Assembly: GCA_026393855.1 (NCBI GenBank)
Contig: JAPKZJ010000026.1
Span: 1 to 32,218, forward strand
DNA from: Candidatus Aminicenantes bacterium
Lineage (GTDB): Bacteria; Acidobacteriota; Aminicenantia; Aminicenantales; UBA4085
Direction of reading: 5' to 3'
DNA length: 32,218 bases
Shown piece after piece: positions 1 through 10,142 of the stretch. Under the pieces are notes generated by a model. The model had not been told where the DNA came from, did not search any database, and was given only the letters and a program-made list of their open reading frames with translations. Made by a program: the position numbers and the translations under genes. How positions within the stretch are numbered: position 1 is the stretch's first letter; each line of letters opens with the position of its first letter.

Positions 1-2318
1 CTTTTCCAGGGCGGCGTTGTACTCCGCCCAGAGGCACTGGAAGCGCGCCGTTTCGCGCATGGATTCGAAAGCCCGAAGCCAGTAATCGAACCGGGCCTGG
101 GCGCCCGCACCTTGAATGCGGGACCGCAGGGCGGCCAGCTCGTCGACGTAGGCGTACGCCGGAGCGACCGCGGCCCAAGGATTGGGATCGGGCCGGATCC
201 CGCCGGGCCCGTCGGTCCAAGTCACCGGGATGGGCAACCGGCCGTCGAGACCGGCGAAAAGAGCCGCGATCTCCGAGTCGGCGCCGCGGCCGAACTGGTT
301 GCGGGCCCAATCCAGATAGAGGTCGTCTACGGGGAGCGAGCGCGGGGTCTCGGGCCAATCGGCCTCGAAATCGGCGACCCGCGGCCCGCCGCAATTGATC
401 TTTTTGGCAAAGGCGGCGCCGGCTTTCGTCTTGCCTTCGACGACCAGGCCGGCCAGGGATGGGTAGTGGATCCGATCACCGAAGTCCACGACCAGCCGGC
501 CGTCTTCGGCCGTGACATTGCGGAAGACCAGGTCGAGCGGCCGGTACCGGCCTACCCGATCGAAGATATCTACGGCTTCGGCGACTTTTTTGCCCTGGAT
601 CAGGACATCAAAGACGCGCCCTCCCTTGCGGTCGATCTCCGTCTCGCAAAATTTGAGAGTGACGTCATAACGGCCTTCGGGGACGAGAAGGCGATAGCCC
701 GCGACGCGATCGCGGACGTCCGCGTAAACCACGGCCTGACCCTCGGTCGGCATCGTCCCCTGGGGAGCCCGGACATAAACGCCGTTGACCGGGCCGACGA
801 GATCGGCAAAGTTCATCGGCAGGGTATTCCAGCTCTGATCCCAGGCTGCCTTGGCCAGGGCCATGACGTTGGGCGACAGGATCCGCGTCCGCCAGTGGAT
901 GCCGAACAAGCCGTCGCAGCCGAAGCGGCGGGCGTCGACGGCGTCGCGCCGCATCCGGCCGGCCCATAGCTGAGGCGAGGTCAGCGAGGGATCGTCCTCC
1001 ATCCAGGGGATGACCCACTTGGGGCGATCGCCGATGCGGGCGAACGCGGGATCGACCGGGGCTTTGCCCACCTCGCGGTTGATGCAGCTCACCGCGACGG
1101 ATTTGGGCAGGCGCTCGTCGAAGAGCGTCCGCCGGCTGGGGGGGCCGAGCACCCAACCGCAAGTGGCCAACGAAAACGGCGCGGCCACATCCTTGGCCGC
1201 CTGAACGGCCATATCCAGGTCGGTCATGACCGCTTCGATCTCGGTCGGCTTGGCGTCCGACCAAGTCCAGCTTTCGGTCGTCCATAGCCAGTAATAATCG
1301 ACCGGGAACGCGGCCGCCAAGCGGCGGAACATCCCGGCATAGAGCTCGCGGATGACCTCCGGCTTAGCCGCGTCCTTGCCTAGCTTTTTCAAGCGCTCCC
1401 GGACCAGGGCCGGAACCGTAAGCGGCGTCTCGGTCCCGACGCAGGTCCGGATGCCCAGCCCGCGGGCCAGGGTGAAGGCGCCCCGCAGCATCGCGGCCGT
1501 GCGGTTGAAGAGCTCGTTGCTGGCTTCGAGGGAGGACGGCTCGGGCATCAGTCCGAACATGATCTCCGGCCCGAAATCGTCGCGCTCGAAGAGGCCGGAA
1601 GCGCCCAGCCGGAAGCGGCCGGTCGGCTTCGGCCGGTAGCCCCAGTTGTGCGAGCCCTGGTTGGAACGCAGCGTGTTCTGCCAGCTGGCCGGGTAGGCAA
1701 ACGTGACCCGGCCGTCCAGACCCTGGTCCTCCTCCGTGCCGATCCAGACCAATGGCTCGGCGTTGGGGTTCTTCTCGGGGTAGGTGTGCAGCCCGAAGAA
1801 GTTCATCCGCAGCTTGGGCAGCTGGGCGAAGACGGCCTTGTAGTCGTCCTCGTTCCACCAATCCGGTCCCTCGGCGAAATCGTGGAACGGCTGGATGCCC
1901 CGCAGGGCGAACAGGGGGCGAGAGGTCTCATCCACGTCGGGCAGGCGGATGGGCGCCCGCTCGTCGGGCACGACGTCGCCATCCAGATAAAACCGGACGC
2001 CGAACTTCTCGACCAGGGCGTAGGCCGCATACAGGACGCCGGGACCGTCCCCGCCGGCGGCCAGGATATAGGTCCGCTTGCCCTTGTGGAGAGTCTTGAG
2101 ACAGTAGTCCTCCGGCCCCAGCCGGGGAAACTTCTCGGGAACATATCCCTCGAAGCCGGCCGCCGCCGGATCGCCGGGTCCCGGAAGCCGGGCCGCTCCG
2201 CCCGCGACGATGACGCCGTCCGCCTTGACGGCGAAGACGGAGGGGCTTTGGACCGAGGGGCGCAGGCCGCTGCCGTCAGAACGAGGAGGATCGGGACCAG
2301 GGCATTCTTCAGTCTCAT
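1..2318 (-). CDS. Glycosidase-like lipoprotein with malectin domain, partial, frameshifted
   Basis: The start at 2318 follows a strong Shine-Dalgarno (GGGAGGGAG) and encodes a lipoprotein signal peptide ending LTAAAC. About 20 codons in, the reading frame is wrong. The body is open in the -1 frame from about 2245 to the left edge, so the end of the protein is missing. The body starts with a region resembling the N-terminal domain of alpha-glucuronidase-type hydrolases (GDGPGVLYAAYALVEKFG). It continues with a barrel-like region (RMNFFGLHTY, WMEDDPSL, GIHWRTR) and a malectin-like beta domain at about residues 500-630 (KFCETEID, GRVFDVLIQG). By family it would be an exported glycosidase acting on uronic-acid or hexosamine glycans; I cannot name the substrate. 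One extra C in the C4 run at 2257-2260 would join signal and body. Domain class fairly sure, exact family not. Confidence 0.7.
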
Positions 2319-2362
2319 GACGCTCCCTCCCGAGAGTGGATGGGCGGCCTCGGGCCGCGGGG

Positions 2363-3142
2363 CTAACGACGGCGGAGAATATCTTTGAACAGGGCCAGAA
2401 CCCGGTCTTCCAGGGCGGCCTTGAAGCGCAGGACGGAGGCGTCGCGGCCCCCGCCGAGGAAATCGCGGACGAACATCGGCGCGCCGACGCTTATCCGAAT
2501 GGTAAAGGGGACCGGCCAGGGGACCTGGGTGCCGAAGAGCGCCAACGGAGTGACGGGCACGTGCAGGCCTTCCCGCTCCAGCAGATCGTAGGCCACGAAC
2601 GCCGTGCCCCGGCCGAACGGCCAGATGTAAGGATTCGGCGCCCGGGGGTCGACCCGCCCGCGCCCCTGCAGCGAAACGACGGCCCGGCCTCGGCGCATGT
2701 AATCTTCGCAGCGCTCGACCGCCTCGCGCTTGCCGCTGAGCAGGTAGACGGGGATCGTCCCGATGCGGGCGATGTTGGAAGTGATGAAATCGACGACCAG
2801 AAACTTGTACGGGTTGAGGAGGAAGTCCAGCATCAGCCCGGCCCGGCCCATGTGGCGCTTGAGATGTTTGCGGACCAGCGAGGCGAACTCGGACCGGGTG
2901 AAGATCTGGGCGTTGGCGTTGAAGAACAGGGGCCGAACCGCGGTCAGGAACAGGGTCGCCACATCCTTGTAAGAGCCGATGTGGTTGCCGATCATGATGT
3001 TGGGCCCGCGGCGAACGAGGTTGTCGCCGCCGATGACCTCAATCTTCTTGCCGGCCACGCCGATCCGGCAGATGCGCTCGATCTTGGGAAGGAAGCGCCG
3101 GTACTCGGCCTCGTGATCGAAATCCGGGCGCGGGCGTTGCAT
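2363..3142 (-). CDS. PlsC-like lysophospholipid acyltransferase
   Basis: A 259-residue protein with the layout of the glycerolphosphate acyltransferase (PlsC/LPLAT) family, which transfers a fatty acyl group to lysophosphatidate or a related acceptor at the inner membrane. The acceptor motif is NHIGSYKD (H54, D60), a middle motif is LQGRGRVDP, and the late PVTPLALFG block matches family motif IV. The spacing H-x5-D is one residue longer than the usual H-x4-D. There is no clear signal peptide, as expected for a cytoplasmic-face enzyme. It has its own promoter just upstream and sits 44 bases before the glycosidase-like gene on the same strand. Family fairly sure; acceptor lipid unknown. Confidence 0.78.
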   Translation of the reverse strand: MQRPRPDFDHEAEYRRFLPKIERICRIGVAGKKIEVIGGDNLVRRGPNIMIGNHIGSYKDVATLFLTAVRPLFFNANAQIFTRSEFASLVRKHLKRHMGRAGLMLDFLLNPYKFLVVDFITSNIARIGTIPVYLLSGKREAVERCEDYMRRGRAVVSLQGRGRVDPRAPNPYIWPFGRGTAFVAYDLLEREGLHVPVTPLALFGTQVPWPVPFTIRISVGAPMFVRDFLGGGRDASVLRFKAALEDRVLALFKDILRRR

Positions 3143-3163
3143 GGCAGCTTCTAGGTCCAGCCT

Positions 3164-3192
3164 ATTCTAAGCAGAAGCCGCGTTATTGTAAA
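3164..3192 (-). promoter_or_regulatory. Sigma-70-type promoter for the acyltransferase gene
   Basis: On the minus strand TTTACA (3187-3192) and TAGAAT (3164-3169) are separated by exactly 17 bases; each matches five of six consensus positions. The predicted start of transcription is near 3157, giving a leader of about 15 bases with no good Shine-Dalgarno. It lies between the stop of the small CPHC gene and the acyltransferase start. Confidence 0.6.
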
Positions 3193-3200
3193 TCGACACC

Positions 3201-3455
3201 TTATTTTTCGCCCTTTTCCAGGGCCAGATCGAACTTCTCCCTGGCCTTTTTGATCCTCTCCTGCTCCAAGGTGGCCGTGGCCTCGAACTTGGTGGCCATC
3301 CCGTCGCGCTTTTCCTTCTCCTTGGCCAGCAGGTCGTCGAGGGATTCCTTTTTCTTGGCCGGCTTCTCCGTCTTGAGGACTTTGCGGCCCTCCCCATCGA
3401 CCCAGAGCACGGTCCGGCAATGGGGGCAGGTAATCTCGAAAACTTTATCGCTCAT
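3201..3455 (-). CDS. Small CPHC-motif protein with basic coiled-coil tail
   Basis: An 84-residue protein. The start at 3455 (MSDKVFEIT) is preferred over an upstream in-frame alternative because the extra residues look non-coding and a promoter -10 lies just before this ATG. Residues 10-13 are CPHC, half of a zinc-ribbon, followed by VLWVDGEG. The remainder is Lys/Glu-rich and helical, suggesting a coiled coil. With a single CxxC, metal binding would need a dimer or another ligand. I do not recognise a named family. It lies between the repeat element and the acyltransferase on the same strand; its function is unknown. Confidence 0.7.
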   Translation of the reverse strand: MSDKVFEITCPHCRTVLWVDGEGRKVLKTEKPAKKKESLDDLLAKEKEKRDGMATKFEATATLEQERIKKAREKFDLALEKGEK

Positions 3456-3462
3456 ACGCCCC

Positions 3463-3491
3463 AATCTACCAGAACCGGTGGACCGGGGCAA
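3463..3491 (-). promoter_or_regulatory. Putative promoter giving a near-leaderless mRNA
   Basis: Minus-strand TTGCCC (3486-3491), a 17-base spacer ending TGG (extended -10 type) and TAGATT (3463-3468). Only seven bases separate the -10 from the ATG at 3455, so transcription would start essentially at the start codon. Confidence 0.45.
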
Positions 3492-3503
3492 TAAACCCGC
3501 TCG

Positions 3504-3529
3504 ATACCCCGGGCTGAAGCCCGGGGTAT
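3504..3529. repeat. Perfect GC-rich hairpin (11-bp stem, TGAA loop)
   Basis: ATACCCCGGGC and GCCCGGGGTAT flank a TGAA loop. The palindrome lies between AATAAACCC and GTTAATACTGAG, two strings that are almost adjacent in the second repeat copy near 17024-17046. It therefore looks like an insertion into the repeat, of the REP-like palindrome type. It has no following T-run and is a poor terminator candidate. Confidence 0.65.
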
Positions 3530-3536
3530 TAGAAGG

Positions 3537-3602
3537 GTTAATACTGAGCGGCGCTTATGACCCCGATTTAAAAATCGGGCTTTCGGCGCCGCGAACATAC
3601 GC
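3537..3602 (+). repeat. Structured intergenic repeat, copy A
   Basis: This closely resembles 17035-17098: both begin GTTAATACTGAGCGG and end with GCGCCGCGAAC followed by RTAYG. An outer stem GCGGCGC (3548-3554) pairs with GCGCCGC (3586-3592), and an inner stem CCCGATTT (3562-3569) pairs with AAATCGGG (3572-3579). Weaker similarity, including a GGCCGGG/CCCGGCC stem, runs on towards 3628. It lies between two minus-strand genes, so in their mRNA it would be present as the complement. Confidence 0.7.
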
Positions 3603-3628
3603 ATCCGAGGCCGGGAAAGCCCGGCCGC

Positions 3629-4609
<981 letters not shown>

Positions 4610-4712
4610 GGACCGCCGCCATTTCGCCCTCGCCGCAGGCCTTCGAAACGCCCGCGACAAAAGAGGAGACGCTTAGGCGGAGGGATTTTCTCACTCAGCC
4701 GGCAGAAGGCGG

Positions 4713-6242
4713 CTAACGCTTCCCGCCCAGAATCCCGCCTAAGACGCCGCGGATGATCGAGCGGCCGATCTGGCTGCCCATGGATCGGACCGCGCTCTTG
4801 GCCATGGACTCCATCATCGTCTCCCGCGGCCGGCCCGCCGGGCGGGGGGCGCGCGGCGCTTCGTAGGGAGTCTCCGAGGCCGGGGGATATTCGCGCGGCG
4901 TTCTCGCCGGCGCCGGGATCGGTTGGGACGGCAGCGGCGGGGCCGCGGGCGCCGTCCTCTGTTCGGCCCGGGCCCGGAGTACCTCGAAGGCCGATTCGCG
5001 GTCGATGGCCTTCTCATAATGCCCATAGAGGACGGATCCCTGAATGAGACCGCGCCGGATATCGGAAGCGATCGGCCCGATCTGGCTCCAGGGCGGACGG
5101 ATGAAGGCCCGCTCGACGACGCCGGGCTGGCCTTTCTCGTCCAGGAAGGAGACCAGGGCCTCGCCTACGGCCAGCTCCCCGATGGCCTTCTCGGCGTCGA
5201 GCTTGGGGTTGGTCCGCAGGGTTTCGGCCGCAACGCGGACGGCCTTTTGGTCCCGCGGCGTGAAAGCCCGCAGGGCATGCTGGATGCGATTGCCCATCTG
5301 GCCCAGGATGATATCCGGGATGTCGAGCGGGCTCTGGGTGACGAAAAAGACGCCGACGCCCTTGGACCGGATCAGCCGAACGACCTGCTCGATCCGCTGC
5401 AGCAGCGCCTCGGGCGCGTCGGCAAAGAGCAGGTGCGCTTCGTCGAAGAAGAAGACGAGCTTCGGCTTGTCCAGATCCCCCACCTCGGGCAGGCGCTCGT
5501 AAAGCTCGGACAGGAGCCAGAGCAGGAACGTGGCATAGAGCTTGGGCTGAAGCAGCAGCCTGTCGGCAGCGAGAATGTTGACCAGCCCCTTCCCCTGGCG
5601 GTCGGTTTGGAGGAAGTCCTCGATGTCCAGGGCCGGCTCGCCGAAGAGCTTATCCCCGCCCTGCGTCTCGAGATCGAGGAGGGCCCGCTGAATGGCCCCG
5701 ACCGAAGCCGCGGAAACCCGGCCCAGCCGGGCCGAGATATCGGTCGCGTTTTCCGAGACGTGATTCAGCATCTCCCGCAGGTCCTTGACGTCGAGGAGCA
5801 GGAGCCCGTCGTCGTCGGCCACCCGGAAGACCACGTTCAGCACGCCCGCCTGGACCTCATTCAGGTTGAAGATCCGGCTGAGCAGGAGCGGCCCCATCTC
5901 GCTCATCGTCGTCCGGACGGGATGGCCCTGGACGCCGTCGATATCCCACAGCGTCACCGGGCTCGCCTGGAACGGAAAGTTCTTCAGCCCCAGCTTTTTA
6001 AGCCGCTCGTCGACTTTCGGGTTCGCCCCGCCCGGCCGGGAGATCCCGGACAAGTCGCCTTTGACGTCGGCCATGAAGACCGGGACTCCGGCCGCGCTTA
6101 AGCTCTCGGCGAGGACTTGGAGCGAAACGGTTTTGCCCGTGCCGGTGGCTCCCGTGATCAGGCCGTGCCGGTTGGTCATACGGGGGAGCAGATAGAGGTC
6201 CTTGGGGCCTTGGGCGATGAGGAGTCCTTCGCTTGGGTTCAT
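4713..6242 (-). CDS. HerA-like DUF853 ATPase (YjgR-type)
   Basis: A 509-residue P-loop ATPase of the HerA/DUF853 group, related to DNA-translocating helicases; the cellular role is poorly defined. Walker A is GATGTGKT (31-38) and Walker B is [30 protein letters not shown] and the Gly-rich end [11 protein letters not shown] are typical. A Pro-rich linker of about 50 residues precedes the C-terminal basic segment. The start at 6242 (MNPSEG) follows AAAGGA at proper spacing; an in-frame start at 6260 lacks one. It is divergent from the ECF sigma gene across a short promoter region. Confidence 0.88.
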   Translation of the reverse strand: MNPSEGLLIAQGPKDLYLLPRMTNRHGLITGATGTGKTVSLQVLAESLSAAGVPVFMADVKGDLSGISRPGGANPKVDERLKKLGLKNFPFQASPVTLWDIDGVQGHPVRTTMSEMGPLLLSRIFNLNEVQAGVLNVVFRVADDDGLLLLDVKDLREMLNHVSENATDISARLGRVSAASVGAIQRALLDLETQGGDKLFGEPALDIEDFLQTDRQGKGLVNILAADRLLLQPKLYATFLLWLLSELYERLPEVGDLDKPKLVFFFDEAHLLFADAPEALLQRIEQVVRLIRSKGVGVFFVTQSPLDIPDIILGQMGNRIQHALRAFTPRDQKAVRVAAETLRTNPKLDAEKAIGELAVGEALVSFLDEKGQPGVVERAFIRPPWSQIGPIASDIRRGLIQGSVLYGHYEKAIDRESAFEVLRARAEQRTAPAAPPLPSQPIPAPARTPREYPPASETPYEAPRAPRPAGRPRETMMESMAKSAVRSMGSQIGRSIIRGVLGGILGGKR

Positions 6243-6261
6243 GGGGGTTCCTTTCACCATA

Positions 6262-6290
6262 TATATAACCCAACGGGGCGCCGCATGAAA
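6262..6290 (-). promoter_or_regulatory. Promoter for the DUF853 ATPase
   Basis: Minus strand TTTCAT (6285-6290), 17-base spacer, TATATA (6262-6267), then a leader of about 13 bases containing AAAGGA before the ATG at 6242. The -35 match is modest. Confidence 0.5.
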
Positions 6291-6323
6291 GAGGCCGCAC
6301 TCGTCCGGGCGGCATTCCGGCCC

Positions 6324-6353
6324 TTAACTTCCGCGCCGCCGAGGGGGTATACT
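6324..6353 (+). promoter_or_regulatory. Putative promoter for the ECF sigma gene
   Basis: TTAACT (6324-6329), 18-base spacer, TATACT (6348-6353). The -10 ends ten bases before the ATG at 6364, implying a leader of only a few bases. The purine run GAGGGGG at 6341-6347 is too far upstream to be a Shine-Dalgarno. Confidence 0.45.
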
Positions 6354-6363
6354 GCCATATGAA

Positions 6364-6936
6364 ATGGACGAGCAGGAGAACGTCTTGATCGACCGGGTCC
6401 TGGCCGGGGACGCGGCGGCTTTCGAGCCGCTCGTGACGCCGTACCGGGGGGCCCTCCTGGGCCTGGCGGCCCGGATCGTCCGCGATCCTGAAGACGCCAA
6501 GGAAGTCTCGCAGGAGGCGCTGCTTCGCGCCTTCCGCTATCTCCGTAGCTTCGATCGGTCCCTCGGCTTCCGGAACTGGCTCTATCAGATCGCCGTCAAC
6601 ACGGCCCGTTCCTTCCAAAAAAAACGCCTGGAGCGGGACATCGGCTTGGGCTACGCGGCCCCCGATCTCATCGGACGCCGACCGGCCGAGAGCCCCGAGG
6701 CCGGGCACGAGCGGGCCGTTTTCCGGGTCCGGCTGATGGCCTGCTTGGACGGCTTATCCGCCCGCGAGCGCGAAGTTTTCCTGCTGCGCGACATCGAGGA
6801 TCTCAATGTCGAGGAGACGGCCCGGGTCGTCGGCTCATCGGCCATCTCGGTCCGGGTGCATCTCAGCGCCGCCCGCCGCAAGGTCCGGGCCCGCTACCTG
6901 GAGCTCAATCCCCCGACGGACGGGAGCCGGTCATGA
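6364..6936 (+). CDS. ECF-family RNA polymerase sigma factor
   Basis: A 190-residue sigma-70-family extracytoplasmic-function factor that directs RNA polymerase to a specific regulon. Region 2 occupies about residues 20-90 (LAARIVRDPEDAKEVSQEAL, FRNWLYQIAVNTARSF) and region 4 about 115-175 (LSAREREVFLLRDIEDLNVE, then an ISVRVHLSAARRKVR recognition helix). Region 3 is absent, as usual for the class. An in-frame A8 run encodes FQKKR and is intact. The stop overlaps the next gene by four bases (ATGA), so the two are probably translationally coupled, a common arrangement for a sigma factor and its membrane regulator. Confidence 0.92.
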   Translation: MDEQENVLIDRVLAGDAAAFEPLVTPYRGALLGLAARIVRDPEDAKEVSQEALLRAFRYLRSFDRSLGFRNWLYQIAVNTARSFQKKRLERDIGLGYAAPDLIGRRPAESPEAGHERAVFRVRLMACLDGLSAREREVFLLRDIEDLNVEETARVVGSSAISVRVHLSAARRKVRARYLELNPPTDGSRS

Positions 6937-7385
6937 AGCGCCGCGGCCGGATGGAATACGCTGCCGCCCGGCGCGATCTCCGTCATTGGGCCGCCGGCGC
7001 TTTGCGGCCGGAGTGGACCGAGGACGAATGGCGGGAGTTGCTCAGCCGAGCCGTCCGCCAAGCACCGGAGCCCGCCGTTCCCGAACGGGCGGCTCCTCTC
7101 GGACGGCCCGTCTGGGCCGCCGCCGCGATGCTGGCCGCGCTTGTGAGCGGCGCCTTGTTTCTGTCCCTTGGACCGCGGCCGGCCGCCCCGATCCTCCCGG
7201 ACAGCCGGGCCGGCGAGATGCTGCCGGCCGATCCCAAGGCGCTTGTGTCCCCGCTTTTCGCCCCGAATCCGCTCCTCTCGCATCCGCCCGAAAACCCGCC
7301 CGTCTGGATCATGCTTCGTCCCGGGCCGGGGCCGACCGTCTTTTTGTTTCTTCCCCGCCCTTCCGGCCCGTCCAATCGACGCTGA
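6933..7385 (+). CDS. Small single-pass membrane protein, probable anti-sigma factor
   Basis: A 150-residue protein overlapping the ECF sigma gene by four bases. Residues 1-48 are charged and helical, about 49-70 form one hydrophobic segment (VWAAAAMLAALVSGALFLSL), and the rest is Pro-rich and presumably outside the cytoplasmic membrane. No HxxxCxxC zinc anti-sigma motif is visible, so identification rests on position and topology. Membrane anti-sigma factors usually hold the sigma factor through an N-terminal cytoplasmic helix bundle, which would fit here. Its TGA stop directly abuts the stop of the convergent TPR gene. Confidence 0.6.
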   Translation: MKRRGRMEYAAARRDLRHWAAGALRPEWTEDEWRELLSRAVRQAPEPAVPERAAPLGRPVWAAAAMLAALVSGALFLSLGPRPAAPILPDSRAGEMLPADPKALVSPLFAPNPLLSHPPENPPVWIMLRPGPGPTVFLFLPRPSGPSNRR

Positions 7386-9491
7386 TCAGCCCGTGATTCG
7401 TTCCAATATGCGGACCCGCTTGGCAACGTCGCGGTAAGTACCGTTCCAAGTCTGCACCCGGCGGAAATGCCGCAGGGCGTCGACGTTCTCGTTGAGGTCC
7501 TCCAGAATCTCCGCCCGATCGAAAGTCAGGGCGAAGTCTGCATCCGTCCCCTGTCCGGCCCGGCGCAAGGCTTCGTCGATCCAGCGCAGCGCCTCCCAAT
7601 GGTTCTTGCGACGACGAAAGGCCTGGGCGATCAAGGCATAGCAATCGATCGTCCGGGTCGGGTCCTCCGCGGCCAGCTTGAACTCGGCCACGGCTTCGTC
7701 GAGCAGGCCCTGCTCCAGAAAAGCCAGCCCGAGGTTATAGCGGGTCTCGTAGTCGGCTCGATCGAGCTTCCTCTCCACCTGCCGCTGGAACTCGGCCACG
7801 ATCTCGTTCAGATCCTTCTCGATCACGGCCGTCCGGTCCTTGATCTGGCGGAAGGACTCGGCCTCGATGGCCTCCAGCTCCTCCCGAATCTTGGCCGTCA
7901 GGTCGGGATAAACGATCCTGCTCGCCGGGCTCACCGGATTGGCCGCCAGATCCGTCCCGCCGAAGATCTCCTCCAGCGAAACTGTGTCGGATACGATTTT
8001 TTCGGGCAGGGAGAGGGCCGGGGGCGGGGCCCCGGTCCGGCTCCGGCGCTCATCCTCGGCCGCCAGGCGGCTTACGAGGGCGGCCAAATCCTCGGCGCCG
8101 GGCGGCGGCGGCTCGGCCGGCAGGGCGCTCAGCTTGTCCTTGATCCGGGGATCGTCGGGATAGAGGAGGCGGAGGTTTTCCAAAATGCGGTGGGCGTTGC
8201 GGATCAAGCCCTGCTCGACGAAGAGGTCCGCCTTGGTCAGGTTCGTCAGGATGATCTCCCGGTCCTTGGCGGGCCAAGCGGCGGCCCGTTCCGGCAAGTC
8301 CTCGCCGGCCTCCTGGCCCCCCACATCCTTGATCGTCTTCCACTCTTTTTTAAGGGCCCCGTCTTCCGGTCTCAGGTCGAGCAGCTCGCGGACCGTCCGT
8401 CGGCGGATGTCTTCGCGGCCCTGGCGGCGGGCTTCCTCGTTGAGTAGCCGGAGGACCGCTTCCAGATGCTCGATCCGCCCGCCCCGACGAAACACGGAGG
8501 CCAGCTTGTCCAGGCTGGGGAGATGGGAGGGATGGGACAACAGGATGAGCCCGAGCAGACCGGCCGCCCGGTCCTCTTTGGCCCGGTTGAGCAAGGACGC
8601 GACGAGCGGCTCGTAAAGCGTGAAGGCCGCGTCGGGGCGCCCGGAGCGAAGCTCGATGATCCCCATCTTGGCCCGGGCGTCCGCCCGGTCGGGGTCCTCC
8701 TCCAGGAGGCGCTGAAAGACGTCCTTGGCCTTGGCGTCCATCCGCCCTTCCAGGTAGAGATCGCCGAGGAGAGCCACGAGCCCCGGCTGGGGGCCGTGCC
8801 GACGAATGCTCTCCTCGATCAGCTTGACGGCTTCCTCCATCCGCTGGCCCCGCTTCAGCACCCGAGCCAAGTTGGCCAGGGTCCGGGCTTCCCCGTCCTT
8901 GATCCGCAGGGCCTCCCGCAGGACGCGCTCGGCCTCGGCCGCATCGCCGCGGGCGAGATAGACGTCGGCCGTCTCGTTGAGCTCGGCCGCCGCTCGATCG
9001 AACAAGCCCGCCGCGGCCAGAAAGCCCGCCAACCGCAGCCTGGCCTCGACGTCCGAGCGATCCAGCCGGGCCAGCTTCTCGGCCAGGGCGATCCGGTCCT
9101 TGGCGTCGTCGTCGCCCAGGCGATCCAGAGCCCGGGCGTATTCGCCCTTGGCCTCGCCCAAGAAGCCCAGCCGGCTGTAGAGATCGCCCAGCTTGACGAT
9201 GATGGAGGCGTCGGCCGGAGCCAGCTTGTAGATGCGCTTGGCCAGGGCCAGCGCCTGGGGGTAGGAGCCGTGCGCCTCCAACGCCTCGACGTTGGCCCGG
9301 AAGACACGGACGGCGCGCTCTTCGCGCCCGAGCTGGACGCAGAGATCGCCGATGATGTTGCGGATGGGGATATCCTGGGCCGTGCCGTCCAGGATCTTTT
9401 CGTACTCGGTGACCGCTTCGCCCAACCGGCCGGCCTTGACCAGGCGCTCCGCGGCCTCGGCCGGTCGGGGGTGGTCGCTCTTGCCGTTCAT
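7386..9491 (-). CDS. Tetratricopeptide-repeat protein
   Basis: A 701-residue protein of repeated helical pairs with TPR features (AGRLGEAVTEYEKIL, LYSRLGFLGEAKGEYARAL, YNLGLAFLEQGLLDEAVAEF). Repeats fill roughly residues 10-440 and 580-700. Between them is a Pro-rich linker (PAEPPPPG) and a charged segment likely to be a coiled coil (about 525-580). No signal peptide or membrane span is seen, so it is probably a cytoplasmic scaffold. It overlaps rnhB by four bases and is the last gene of the rpsP operon. The partner is unknown. Confidence 0.85.
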   Translation of the reverse strand: MNGKSDHPRPAEAAERLVKAGRLGEAVTEYEKILDGTAQDIPIRNIIGDLCVQLGREERAVRVFRANVEALEAHGSYPQALALAKRIYKLAPADASIIVKLGDLYSRLGFLGEAKGEYARALDRLGDDDAKDRIALAEKLARLDRSDVEARLRLAGFLAAAGLFDRAAAELNETADVYLARGDAAEAERVLREALRIKDGEARTLANLARVLKRGQRMEEAVKLIEESIRRHGPQPGLVALLGDLYLEGRMDAKAKDVFQRLLEEDPDRADARAKMGIIELRSGRPDAAFTLYEPLVASLLNRAKEDRAAGLLGLILLSHPSHLPSLDKLASVFRRGGRIEHLEAVLRLLNEEARRQGREDIRRRTVRELLDLRPEDGALKKEWKTIKDVGGQEAGEDLPERAAAWPAKDREIILTNLTKADLFVEQGLIRNAHRILENLRLLYPDDPRIKDKLSALPAEPPPPGAEDLAALVSRLAAEDERRSRTGAPPPALSLPEKIVSDTVSLEEIFGGTDLAANPVSPASRIVYPDLTAKIREELEAIEAESFRQIKDRTAVIEKDLNEIVAEFQRQVERKLDRADYETRYNLGLAFLEQGLLDEAVAEFKLAAEDPTRTIDCYALIAQAFRRRKNHWEALRWIDEALRRAGQGTDADFALTFDRAEILEDLNENVDALRHFRRVQTWNGTYRDVAKRVRILERITG

Positions 9492-10117
9492 TCGAACAAC
9501 GTCCGCTCCGATTGTAGTGTAAAGCTCCGGCGGTGAAAAGGGGTCGGGCCGAGGAGGTCCAGGGCCCGGTAATGGTCAGCCGTGCCGTAGCCCTTGTGCC
9601 GGGCCAGGCCGTAGCCGGAATAGAGGCGGCCGCAGAAGACGAGCAGGGCGTCGCGCAGGACCTTGGCCACAATCGAGGCGGCCGCAATCGAGGTCGAGAT
9701 CCGGTCGCCCTGCGGAACGGCGCGCTGGGGAAAACCGGCCTCCCGGAGCGGAACGCCGTCGACCAGAACCAGGTCGGGCCGGATGGGAAGCGCGGCCACG
9801 GCCCGCCGCATGGCGGCGTGCGAGGCATGGAAGACGTTGAGGCGGTCGACTTCGCCGCTGGGGCTGACGCCGATGCCCACTGCGGCCGCGGCGACGATGC
9901 GGCGGACAAGGATCGAGCGGGCTTTCGGCGACAGGCGCTTGGAGTCGTCGGTCCGGGCCAACCAGTCGGGGGGCTCGGCCAGGATCAGAGCGAGAGGGAA
10001 GACGACGGCCGCGGCCACGACCGGGCCGCACAGCGCACCGCGGCCGACTTCGTCCACACCGGCCATGATCCGGCGGCCGTCGCCGGCGCCGGATCGCTCC
10101 AGGGAGAAGTCCGCCAC
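9488..10117 (-). CDS. rnhB: Ribonuclease HII
   Basis: A 209-residue RNase HII, which cleaves the RNA strand of RNA-DNA hybrids and starts removal of single ribonucleotides from DNA. The catalytic start GVDEVGRG lies near residue 20; DSKRLSP, a VLVDGVPL segment holding another acidic residue, and STSIAAASIVAKVLRD are characteristic. The C-terminal YGLARHKGYGT block is intact. It follows rplS by 25 bases, the order found in many bacteria (trmD-rplS-rnhB), and overlaps the TPR gene (ATGA), so the two are coupled. Confidence 0.96.
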   Translation of the reverse strand: MADFSLERSGAGDGRRIMAGVDEVGRGALCGPVVAAAVVFPLALILAEPPDWLARTDDSKRLSPKARSILVRRIVAAAAVGIGVSPSGEVDRLNVFHASHAAMRRAVAALPIRPDLVLVDGVPLREAGFPQRAVPQGDRISTSIAAASIVAKVLRDALLVFCGRLYSGYGLARHKGYGTADHYRALDLLGPTPFHRRSFTLQSERTLFE

Positions 10118-10142
10118 GGCAGGATCGTCCGCGGCGGCCGGG

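Noticed and set aside
3504-3529. Intrinsic terminator at the perfect hairpin
   Set aside because: No T-run follows on either strand, and its position inside the repeat suggests an inserted palindrome.
4923-6101. A 392-codon plus-strand frame
   Set aside because: Antisense to the DUF853 ATPase with Walker motifs.
6358-6363. ATG at 6358 as an ECF sigma start
   Set aside because: Out of frame with the sigma protein.
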